Shown one piece after another: positions 1-5,324 of a stretch of 5,324 bases of DNA; the stretch's first letter is position 1, and every line of letters begins with the position of its first letter. Both the position numbers and the translations under genes were made by a program. The DNA is from Gammaproteobacteria bacterium (GTDB lineage: Bacteria > Gemmatimonadota > Gemmatimonadetes > Longimicrobiales > Gaopeijiaceae), in the NCBI GenBank assembly GCA_009843625.1, contig VYDD01000456.1, positions 20,208 through 25,531 of the forward strand, read 5' to 3'. The notes under the pieces are model-generated. The model saw only the letters and a program-made list of their open reading frames with translations. It was not told where the DNA came from and made no database searches.

Positions 1-723
1 GGGCTGGATCGCTCGCTCCCGGGCGGAGGCGAACTCGAAATCGAGAAGATCTACCCCCTCGACGCCATCTTCGACACGCCGGACGACATCCCGGCAAAGT
101 ACCGCGATGACAAGCGCTATCGCGCGGTCGACGGCTACACCATCCAGGAGGTCGCGGACACCCTTCGCGCCGATTTCGGGGATGGGTGCCTGGATATCCT
201 CGTGCACTCGCTCGCGAACGGCCCCGAGGTGCGCAAGCCGCTCATCGAGACCAGCCGCAGCGGCTATCTGGCCGCGATCAGCGCGAGTTCCTACTCGCTC
301 GTGAGCATGGTCCAGCGTTTCGGTCCCCTCATGCGGCCGGGCGCGGCGGCGGTCTCGCTGAGCTACCTGGCTTCCGAGCGGGTCATCCCCGGGTATGGTG
401 GGGGGATGAGCGCGGCCAAGGCGGCGCTCGAGAGCGACACCCGCGTGCTCGCCTTCGAGGCTGGGCGACGGTGGGGGATGCGGGTGAACACCATCAGCGC
501 GGGTCCGCTGCCCAGCCGGGCGGCGTCGGCGATCGGCCTGATCGACCGCATGGTCGATTACTACCGCGCCAATGCGGCCCTGCCGGAGGTGAACACCGCC
601 GACGACGTGGCCAACGCCGCCGCCTTCCTGTGCTCGCCGCTGGGGGCGGGGATCACCGGCGCGACCCTCCATGTGGACAAGGGCTACCACGTCATGGGCA
701 TCGCGGCCGAGCCGCAGCTGTAG
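1..723 (+). CDS. fabI: Enoyl-[acyl-carrier-protein] reductase (NADH), plant-type FabI, 3' part
   Basis: Family role: reduces trans-2-enoyl-ACP to acyl-ACP with NAD(P)H, the last step of each type II fatty-acid elongation cycle, in the cytosol. Seen: 240 codons open from base 1 to TAG at 721-723. The fragment keeps the short-chain dehydrogenase-like core with VHSLANGPE (residues 68-76), the two active-site tyrosines Y122 (SYLASER) and Y132, and catalytic K140 in GYGGGMSAAK. Tyr-to-Lys spacing is 8, as in plant and Plasmodium enzymes, versus 7 in E. coli FabI. The acidic insert around residues 11-45 (KIYPLDAIFD, then a DDIP-KY segment) and the C-terminal ITGATLHVDKGYHVMG also match the plant type. 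Roughly the first 60-75 residues, including the glycine-rich dinucleotide-binding loop, lie outside the window; that figure is estimated from remembered plant homologues. An aminotransferase follows directly, so an operon is likely. Family call is firm; the full length is unseen. Confidence 0.95.
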   Translation, partial: GLDRSLPGGGELEIEKIYPLDAIFDTPDDIPAKYRDDKRYRAVDGYTIQEVADTLRADFGDGCLDILVHSLANGPEVRKPLIETSRSGYLAAISASSYSLVSMVQRFGPLMRPGAAAVSLSYLASERVIPGYGGGMSAAKAALESDTRVLAFEAGRRWGMRVNTISAGPLPSRAASAIGLIDRMVDYYRANAALPEVNTADDVANAAAFLCSPLGAGITGATLHVDKGYHVMGIAAEPQL

Positions 724-727
724 GGTG

Positions 728-2098
728 ATGAGTGGCGGGCGTCCCTTCGGCGATGCCCTGCCGCACATGCGAGTCACGCCCCCGGGGCCGCGCTCGCGGG
801 CGCTCGGGCAGCGGTTGCGGCAGGCCGAATCCCGCAACGTGACCTTCATCGGCGACCGCTTTCCGGTCTTCTGGGAAGAGGCCCTGGGGTCCAACGTGCG
901 CGATGTCGACGGCAACATGTACGTCGACCTCACGGGAGCGTTCGGGGTGGCCTTCGCCGGCCACCGCCATCCCCGAATCATGCAGGCGGCGACAGCGCAG
1001 CAGCACCGGCTGACGCACGGGATGGGCGACATCCACCCTCCGGCGGCCAAGGTCGAACTGCTGGAACGGCTGACGGGGCTCGCTCCCTGGCCGGAGGCGC
1101 GCGCGGTTCTGGCCTCTGCAGGATCCGAAGCCGTGGAAATCGCGTTGAAAGCCGCCGAGTTATCCACAGGGCGATCGGGTATCCTCGCCTTTGAATGTGG
1201 ATATCACGGTCTGACCCTCGGCGCTCTGGCCACCACCCACCGCGACGACTTCCGCGCGCCCTTCCGCAGGCGTCTCTACGATGGCGTGGCGTTCGCTCCG
1301 TTCCCCGGCCGCCCGGAAGAGGTGTCGCCGAGCCTCACGGCGTGCGCCCGGGCGTTCGAAGATGGCGCCCGCCGCGGAGCCGCGGTCGGCGCAGTGCTGG
1401 TGGAGCCGGTGCAGGGCCGCGGGGGCGTGCGCGTCCCGCCCCGCGGGTTCTTCCCGGCGCTGTGCGCCCTCGCCCGGCAGCACGACGCTGTGGTCGTGGC
1501 CGACGAGGTCTTCACCGGCCTCGGCCGCTGCGGGAGCCTGTTCGCGGGGCCAGCCCTCGAGCTCGACGCCGATCTCATCTGCCTGGGCAAGGCGCTGGGC
1601 GGCGGCTTCCCCCTGAGCGCGTGCCTGGGAACGAAGGAGGTCTTCGACGCCTGGCCGGAGTCCGCCGGCGAGGCTCTGCATACCAGCACCTTCCTCGGGC
1701 ACCCGGTCGCCTGCGCCGCGTCGCTGGCCTTCCTGGATCTTGTGGAGTCGGAGCGCCTCCACCGGCGCGCCGCGCGTATGGGCGAGCACCTGGTCGCCCG
1801 CCTGAGCGAACGACTGGAGGGCGTCGCGCACGTGAGGGAGGTACGGGGGCTGGGTCTGCTGGCCGGAATCGAGATCGTTCGTCGCGCGCCGGCATCGCCC
1901 GGGCCCGCTGAAGCGGTGCCCTGGGAGGGAGCGGGGGCCCGCATCGCCGCCCGGCTCCTGGCGCAAGGCGTCATGGTGCTGCCCGCCGGCGAGCAGGGTC
2001 AGGTGATCGAGCTTACTCCTCCCGCAACCATGTCCCGCGAGCTGCTTGACCACGCGCTGGACCAACTGGTTCGCGCCCTCGTCGATCTACCGGAATAG
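728..2098 (+). CDS. Class III (GABA/ornithine-type) PLP-dependent aminotransferase, substrate unknown
   Basis: Family role: transfers an amino group between an amine or amino acid and a keto acid using pyridoxal phosphate, in the cytosol. Seen: about 456 residues, usual for class III fold-type I enzymes. The N-terminal domain has DVDGNMYVDLTGAFG and AGHRHPRI. The phosphate-binding segment is SAGSEAVE (S130-E137), the cofactor-stacking motif is CGYHG (Y159), the cofactor-nitrogen aspartate is D259 in VVADEVFTGLGR, and the Schiff-base lysine is K288 in CLGKALGGGFP. A THSTF-like segment is present as LHTSTFLGHP. Start: ATG at 728 lies 4 bp after the reductase stop; GTG at 725 is in frame directly before it. 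The only ribosome-binding-like sequence is a weak TAGGG at 721-725, very close to the start, so translation may depend on coupling to the upstream gene. ATG at 767 is a less likely alternative. Specificity (acetylornithine, GABA, diamine, beta-amino acid) cannot be decided. The 3' end overlaps the convergent hydrolase by 12 bp. Confidence 0.9.
   Translation: MSGGRPFGDALPHMRVTPPGPRSRALGQRLRQAESRNVTFIGDRFPVFWEEALGSNVRDVDGNMYVDLTGAFGVAFAGHRHPRIMQAATAQQHRLTHGMGDIHPPAAKVELLERLTGLAPWPEARAVLASAGSEAVEIALKAAELSTGRSGILAFECGYHGLTLGALATTHRDDFRAPFRRRLYDGVAFAPFPGRPEEVSPSLTACARAFEDGARRGAAVGAVLVEPVQGRGGVRVPPRGFFPALCALARQHDAVVVADEVFTGLGRCGSLFAGPALELDADLICLGKALGGGFPLSACLGTKEVFDAWPESAGEALHTSTFLGHPVACAASLAFLDLVESERLHRRAARMGEHLVARLSERLEGVAHVREVRGLGLLAGIEIVRRAPASPGPAEAVPWEGAGARIAARLLAQGVMVLPAGEQGQVIELTPPATMSRELLDHALDQLVRALVDLPE
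1160..1168 (+). promoter_or_regulatory. Perfect DnaA-box word inside the aminotransferase gene
   Basis: The nine bases TTATCCACA match the classical DnaA-binding consensus TTATNCACA exactly. The word is in frame as codons TTA-TCC-ACA. It is a single site: I saw no second box nearby, no AT-rich unwinding region and no dnaA/dnaN genes, so this is not an origin. It could be an isolated DnaA-binding site or chance. Confidence 0.2.
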
Positions 2099-3004
2099 AC
2101 CGCTCGCCTTCAGATACTCGAGCGTCGCCGCCGCGCACGCCTCCGGCTGCTCCAGTTGCACGAGGTGCGTTCCTCCGGCGATCCAGGCGTAGTCCACGGT
2201 CGGGATATGATGGAGTTCGGTGGTCGGGAAATATGTGTAGGGGATGCCGGGGTCGGCCCCGATGACCATCGTCGGACAGGCGAGCGCCCCGAAGTCGATC
2301 AGCGCCGCATACTGTCCGCCGTACCTGTAGATCCGGGCCTCATACTCGCGGGGACAGCGAAGGCCATACCCATCCCCGTCCGCGGATCGGCGCAGCGTGG
2401 TTCGGGCCATGAGGTGGCGGACTCCGGGCACCACGTACTGGAACGCGGCCATGTAAAGCAGCACCTCCGCGAACTCCTCTCGCGTCGAATACCGGTCCGC
2501 GCGCGCAAGCGTCATCGTGGCCGCGCGCCTCGCCACGTCGGCACACTCCTCACGCGCGGGTCCGAACTCGCACAGCGGAGGGTCGAAGAGCACGCGGGCC
2601 GTGAACTCCCCCCCGCGCGTGGGAGACAGCAGCGAGACCAGGCCCGAGAGAGAATGGAACACGCCGGCTTGCGGCTTCTTCCCGAAGCCCGTCTTGATGG
2701 CTTCCTGGATGCGGATATGGTCGTCGATGAGCGTGGGCACATTGTGGCTTGCGAGCGGCCCGGGCGTATTCCAGCCGTGGTTCCGGAGGTCGTAGAGCAC
2801 GAGATCGAAGTCGTCCGCGAACAGCGACCAGAACGGGTAGTAGAGATCGATCGCGAGGCTGTTGCCGTGGCTCAGCACGATGCGCGGGCCGGAGGGGTTC
2901 CCGTGGCGCCGAAGCGTGGTCACGGCGCCGTCGCCCAGGCGCACATCGTGCACGGCCAGAGGCTCGGGCACCTGCCAGACCTGCGTGCCTTCGGGATCAC
3001 TCAT
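2087..3004 (-). CDS. Alpha/beta-hydrolase fold protein, substrate unknown
   Basis: A 305-residue protein, normal length for a single-domain alpha/beta hydrolase. Seen: HGNS at 46-49 fits the oxyanion-hole loop after the third strand; YDLRNHG at 71-77 is the typical segment before the nucleophile strand. The nucleophile elbow is FHSLSG (116-121) with S118 as nucleophile. D251 in VIGADPG is the probable acid and H280 in GGTHLVQLEQPE the catalytic histidine, so the triad looks complete. A lid region lies roughly at 145-235. There is no signal peptide or membrane segment, so it is probably cytosolic. Start: ATG at 3004 is fixed by an in-frame TGA at 3029-3031 with no other start codon between. 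No clear Shine-Dalgarno precedes it. Position F116 is usually a small residue. Substrate (ester, lactone, epoxide, haloalkane, acyl-CoA) cannot be told. It stands alone, convergent with the aminotransferase and divergent from the tRNAs. Confidence 0.88.
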   Translation of the reverse strand: MSDPEGTQVWQVPEPLAVHDVRLGDGAVTTLRRHGNPSGPRIVLSHGNSLAIDLYYPFWSLFADDFDLVLYDLRNHGWNTPGPLASHNVPTLIDDHIRIQEAIKTGFGKKPQAGVFHSLSGLVSLLSPTRGGEFTARVLFDPPLCEFGPAREECADVARRAATMTLARADRYSTREEFAEVLLYMAAFQYVVPGVRHLMARTTLRRSADGDGYGLRCPREYEARIYRYGGQYAALIDFGALACPTMVIGADPGIPYTYFPTTELHHIPTVDYAWIAGGTHLVQLEQPEACAAATLEYLKASGLFR

Positions 3005-3023
3005 GGGCGGAACCGGGCGGGGG

Positions 3024-3053
3024 TTGATTCAACGCGGGGGAAGTCGGTAACTT
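3024..3053 (+). promoter_or_regulatory. Possible sigma-70-like promoter of the tRNA-Glu/tRNA-Val unit
   Basis: A TTGATT hexamer at 3024-3029 (four of six matches to TTGACA) is followed after 18 bp by TAACTT at 3048-3053 (weak -10). Initiation near 3060 would leave a leader of about 15 bases before tRNA-Glu. The region is the only gene-free space upstream of the tRNAs and also lies upstream of the divergent hydrolase. The -10 is poor, so this is tentative. Confidence 0.35.
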
Positions 3054-3057
3054 ACCG
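3045..3057. repeat. Short perfect palindrome in the divergent intergenic region
   Basis: CGGTAA and TTACCG flank a single central C, giving 6-bp arms. It overlaps the proposed -10 element of the tRNA promoter and lies about 40 bp upstream of the hydrolase start on the other strand. It could be an operator for a dimeric regulator, or coincidence. A second small palindrome, GTTGA-T-TCAAC, lies at 3023-3033. Confidence 0.3.
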
Positions 3058-3074
3058 GCCCTTTGCTTGAAGAC

Positions 3075-3147
3075 GCCCCCATCGTCTAGTGGCCTAGGAT
3101 ACTTGGTTCTCAGCCAAGAGACCGGGGTTCGACTCCCCGTGGGGGTA
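3075..3147 (+). tRNA. tRNA-Glu (anticodon CTC)
   Basis: A complete 73-base cloverleaf. The acceptor stem is GCCCCCA (3075-3081) with TGGGGGT (3140-3146), and A3147 is the discriminator base. The anticodon stem is CTTGG/CCAAG with loop TTCTCAG, placing anticodon CTC at 3109-3111, which reads GAG (Glu). The T arm is CGGGG/CCCCG with loop TTCGACT. The D arm GTCTAGTGG.. is typical of bacterial tRNA-Glu. CCA is not encoded (TCG follows), so it must be added after transcription. The terminal acceptor pair is a G-U wobble. Confidence 0.97.
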
Positions 3148-3157
3148 TCGCGGAACG

Positions 3158-3184
3158 CGGGCCGTCGCTTTCGGGTGCGGCCCG
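3158..3184 (+). terminator. GC-rich hairpin between the two tRNAs, possible terminator or processing element
   Basis: CGGGCCG (3158-3164) pairs perfectly with CGGCCCG (3178-3184) around a 13-base loop. GGTTTCGTTT follows, a broken T-rich run that ends directly at the first base of tRNA-Val. It might terminate part of the tRNA-Glu transcription or be only a structured spacer in a common precursor. The T run is imperfect and the loop long. Confidence 0.3.
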
Positions 3185-3194
3185 GGTTTCGTTT

Positions 3195-3267
3195 GGCCGC
3201 TTAGCTCAGTTGGCAGAGCACTACGCTCACATCGTAGGGGTCGCTGGTTCGAGTCCAGCAGCGGCCA
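3195..3267 (+). tRNA. tRNA-Val (anticodon CAC)
   Basis: A complete 73-base cloverleaf with fully Watson-Crick acceptor stem GGCCGCT (3195-3201) and AGCGGCC (3260-3266), then discriminator A3267. The D arm is GCTC/GAGC. The anticodon stem is CTACG/CGTAG with loop CTCACAT, placing anticodon CAC at 3228-3230, which reads GTG (Val). The T arm is GCTGG/CCAGC with loop TTCGAGT. CCA is not encoded. It lies 47 bp after tRNA-Glu on the same strand, so co-transcription is likely, and ends 10 bp before the convergent hydro-lyase stop. Confidence 0.97.
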
Positions 3268-3277
3268 CTCCTCCGCT

Positions 3278-5324
3278 TCATCCCGCCAGCCGCCTCGTCA
3301 TCTCCACGGGCCGCGGCCGGGCTCCCGGCTTCCACGCGGTCACGTAGCCCGCAACCGCGCTCGCCGCAACCGAATACGGCGAAGCCAGGTATAGTTGACC
3401 CGGCCCCGAGCGTCCCGGAAAGTTCCGGTTCTGGGAGGAGATGCTCACCTCGTCGGGGCGGCGCGTGACCCCCGGTCCGGCGTTGATGCAGGCGCCGCAT
3501 CCCGGCTCGATGAAGGTGGCGCCGATGCGCCGGAAGAGGTCCAGGTAGCCCCGCTCCCGGCAGTACTCGCGCACATCGGTGGAGCCGCACTGGATGAAGC
3601 ACTCCACGTCCGGGTGCACGCCCAGTCCCCAGCGGTCGTGCATCTCGCGGAAGACGCGGGCGTACATGTCCATGTCCTCCTTCTTGCCCGCCGTGCACGA
3701 GCCTGCGTAGGCGATGTCGATGCGGATGCGCTCGGCTTCGAGGTCGTCGAGCGGCACGCCGTTGCCGGGGTCGTTGGGGAGCGCCGCCATGGGCTGGATG
3801 GCGGAGGCGTCGATCTCGATCACGCGCACGTAGTTGGCGCCCGGGTCACTGTGCATGTCGCGCGCCAGCGCCTCCGCCCGCGCCCGGTCCATCCCGCGCT
3901 CGGCGACCAGGTACTCCACGGATTCCCGGTCCGCCGCCACCAGCCCGGTGAAGGCGCCCACCTCCGCGGCCATGTTGGTCATGGTCGCGCGCTCGTCCAC
4001 GGGGAGCGCCTCCACGGCAGGCCCCGTGTACTCGATGATCTGCCCGATCGCGTGTCCGTCGCGGATGTAGGGGTGGCGCAGGATCTCGAGCATGTAGTCC
4101 TTGGCCGTCACCCCCTCGGCGGGCGTCCCCGAGATCACGACCTTGAAGGAGGGCGGAACCTGCACGCGCACGTCCCTGGTGATCCAGGAGTTGAAGATGG
4201 CAGTCGTGCCCACGCCGAACGCCAGCGCCCCGATCGCGCCCGCGTGGGGCGTGTGCGAGTCCGAGCCGATGATGAGCATCCCCGGCTCGGCGTAGTCCTC
4301 GAGGATCTTGGAGTGGCAGATCGCGACCGATCCCATCCGGTGCCCCATCTGCTCCCCGTAGAGTCGGATGCCCTGCTTTTCCGCGAACTCGCGCTGCTTC
4401 ACCTCGAGCTGGTTGGCGACCTCGAGCAGCCCCTCCTCGATGCGCTCCTGGCTCATCGCCTTGTGCAGGAATGTCAGATGATCGCGGAAGAAGAGCACGC
4501 TGTCCGGGTCTTGCACCCGGCCCTCGGGCCCCATCTTCTGTTCGAAGAAGATGGCCGCCATGGGCGTCACGTACTCGTGCGAGAAGCGGATGTCGGTGCG
4601 GAAGAAGCCGGCCTCGCCCGGGGTGACCGCGTCGACGCCGACTTTGCCGTCCGCCGGATCCACCACCCAGTGACGCGCGAAGATCTTCTCCGCAAGGGTC
4701 ATCGGGGGGCTTGCGCCCGAAGCGCCGGGGTCGGCCGAAGGCGCAGGCACGGTCGCCCTGCCCTGCATGCGGGCCACGTTGAACTCGAAAAGCCCCCCGT
4801 ACTCGATGATCTGCCGGGTGATGTCGTCCTTGCCGCGGGTGAACTCCTCGAGCCGGAGCGGCTCGCCCCGCGCGATGCGCTCCGCCACGCCGAAGTCGGT
4901 GGTGGTCAATACCCCCAGGTTCTGACAGTTCTCGTTGTAGATGCGCTCGATGCTCTCGCTGACCACGACCCGGATCCCGGCCATCAGCTCCGCGTACGGG
5001 CTCTGTTCCCGGCTTGAGCCCTTGCCCCGACGCTTGCCGGCGACCGAACAGACGAATCCGCCGTCGCGCACGCTCGCGCGCCCGACCGGATACTCCTCGG
5101 CCCCGCTCTCCGGGTTCGTGGTGCGCAGCCCCAGGTACGGGAATTCCCCCAGCGTCTCGTCGTAGAAGAAGCAGACGTATGCGGGCGTGATCTCGTCGGT
5201 GGATATCTGGTCGCGCAGGCGGGCGCGCAGCTCCTCGCTCAGTTCGAGGTCCAGTCCTTCGTAGAGCTGGGCGCGCACGAGGGCGGTGTCGGCGGCCAGG
5301 TACAGCACGCGTCCGCGCACGTCG
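3278..5324 (-). CDS. Aconitase/isopropylmalate dehydratase superfamily hydro-lyase with fused N-terminal swivel domain
   Basis: Family role: [4Fe-4S]-dependent dehydration/rehydration of hydroxy-acids such as citrate, homocitrate or isopropylmalate, in the cytosol. Numbering is from GTG at 5320 (680 residues); the frame stays open to the window edge, so the true start may lie beyond. Seen: a LeuD-like swivel domain at about 1-180 with TDEIT (D42), GSSRE (101-105) and YNENCQNLGVL; a flexible Pro/Ala/Gly linker at about 188-206; then a LeuC-like catalytic domain from MTLAEKI (207) to about 660. In that domain H248, D280-H281, H336, GSDSHT (352-357), AGSCT with C542, PGCGAC with C608 and C611, and NRNFPGR (631-637) match the known cluster ligands and substrate-binding residues. 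Domain order is the reverse of AcnA, and there is no AcnB-like N-terminal helical domain. Substrate is unresolved: aconitase, homoaconitase or a related activity. The stop TGA (3278-3280) lies 10 bp from convergent tRNA-Val, leaving no room for an ordinary terminator. Confidence 0.9.
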   Translation of the reverse strand, partial: DVRGRVLYLAADTALVRAQLYEGLDLELSEELRARLRDQISTDEITPAYVCFFYDETLGEFPYLGLRTTNPESGAEEYPVGRASVRDGGFVCSVAGKRRGKGSSREQSPYAELMAGIRVVVSESIERIYNENCQNLGVLTTTDFGVAERIARGEPLRLEEFTRGKDDITRQIIEYGGLFEFNVARMQGRATVPAPSADPGASGASPPMTLAEKIFARHWVVDPADGKVGVDAVTPGEAGFFRTDIRFSHEYVTPMAAIFFEQKMGPEGRVQDPDSVLFFRDHLTFLHKAMSQERIEEGLLEVANQLEVKQREFAEKQGIRLYGEQMGHRMGSVAICHSKILEDYAEPGMLIIGSDSHTPHAGAIGALAFGVGTTAIFNSWITRDVRVQVPPSFKVVISGTPAEGVTAKDYMLEILRHPYIRDGHAIGQIIEYTGPAVEALPVDERATMTNMAAEVGAFTGLVAADRESVEYLVAERGMDRARAEALARDMHSDPGANYVRVIEIDASAIQPMAALPNDPGNGVPLDDLEAERIRIDIAYAGSCTAGKKEDMDMYARVFREMHDRWGLGVHPDVECFIQCGSTDVREYCRERGYLDLFRRIGATFIEPGCGACINAGPGVTRRPDEVSISSQNRNFPGRSGPGQLYLASPYSVAASAVAGYVTAWKPGARPRPVEMTRRLAG

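Noticed and set aside
671..727. Extended aminotransferase start overlapping the reductase gene
   Set aside because: The extra residues (Trp/Arg/Ser-rich) do not resemble aminotransferase N-termini and come from out-of-frame reductase sequence; ATG 728 or GTG 725 is more plausible.
186..728. A 180-codon plus-strand frame overlapping the enoyl reductase
   Set aside because: Arg/Gly-rich product without motifs; the reductase frame in the same region is strongly family-like.
1160..1168. Replication origin suggested by the DnaA box
   Set aside because: A lone box within a coding region, with no cluster of boxes, no AT-rich segment and no origin-linked genes.
1160..2065. A 301-codon minus-strand open frame inside the aminotransferase
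   Set aside because: Low-complexity Gln/Arg/Gly/Ala-rich product, while the plus strand has every class III aminotransferase motif.
2156..3070. A 304-codon open frame antisense to the hydrolase gene
   Set aside because: It has no recognisable domain or ribosome-binding site. The minus strand carries a full alpha/beta hydrolase triad.
3075..3267. Integration (attachment) site at the tRNA genes
   Set aside because: tRNA genes are common integration targets, but there is no integrase and no repeated tRNA 3' end in the window.
3395..5017. A 540-codon open frame antisense to the hydro-lyase gene
   Set aside because: Its translation is His/Val/Arg/Asp/Leu-rich with no recognisable domain, the usual antisense shadow of a GC-rich gene. 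The opposite strand has clear catalytic motifs.
1..5324. CRISPR array, insertion sequence, or defence/toxin system
   Set aside because: No regularly spaced repeats, transposase motifs, terminal inverted repeats or small toxin-antitoxin gene pairs were seen; all coding space is taken by metabolic genes and tRNAs.

Overview
This is a dense, high-GC bacterial chromosome segment with four protein genes and two tRNA genes. Left to right it holds: the 3' part of a plant-type (FabI-family) enoyl-[acyl-carrier-protein] reductase (+, runs off the left edge); a class III PLP aminotransferase (+), starting 1-4 bp after the reductase stop; an alpha/beta hydrolase (-), convergent with the aminotransferase and overlapping its 3' end by 12 bp; a 70-bp divergent intergenic region; tRNA-Glu(CTC) and tRNA-Val(CAC) in tandem (+); and an aconitase/isopropylmalate dehydratase superfamily hydro-lyase (-), ending 10 bp beyond tRNA-Val and open to the right edge. 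No stretch over 300 bp lacks a gene.

Organism: GC-rich throughout, with strongly G/C-ending codons, tRNA genes without encoded CCA, and a reductase that closely resembles the plant/chlamydial type rather than E. coli FabI. This would fit Gemmatimonadota or a similar GC-rich phylum, but that is inference from general resemblance. There is no rRNA or other phylogenetic marker in the window.

Functional logic: the reductase and aminotransferase probably share a transcript. The reductase performs the last reduction of the type II fatty-acid elongation cycle. The aminotransferase substrate cannot be read from sequence, so the pairing may be just co-transcription. The hydrolase is a single gene of unknown substrate. 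The two tRNAs both carry C34 anticodons that read G-ending codons (GAG, GTG), which fits the codon bias. The hydro-lyase has a swivel domain placed before its catalytic domain, like a natural LeuD-LeuC fusion, and keeps nearly all recognised aconitase-superfamily active-site residues.

I found no mobile element, CRISPR array, toxin-antitoxin, defence or biosynthetic cluster signature, and no convincing new system. The most noteworthy points are the reversed-order hydro-lyase, the plant-type reductase, an altered nucleophile elbow in the hydrolase, and a perfect DnaA-box word that coincides with the only TTA codon in the window's genes.
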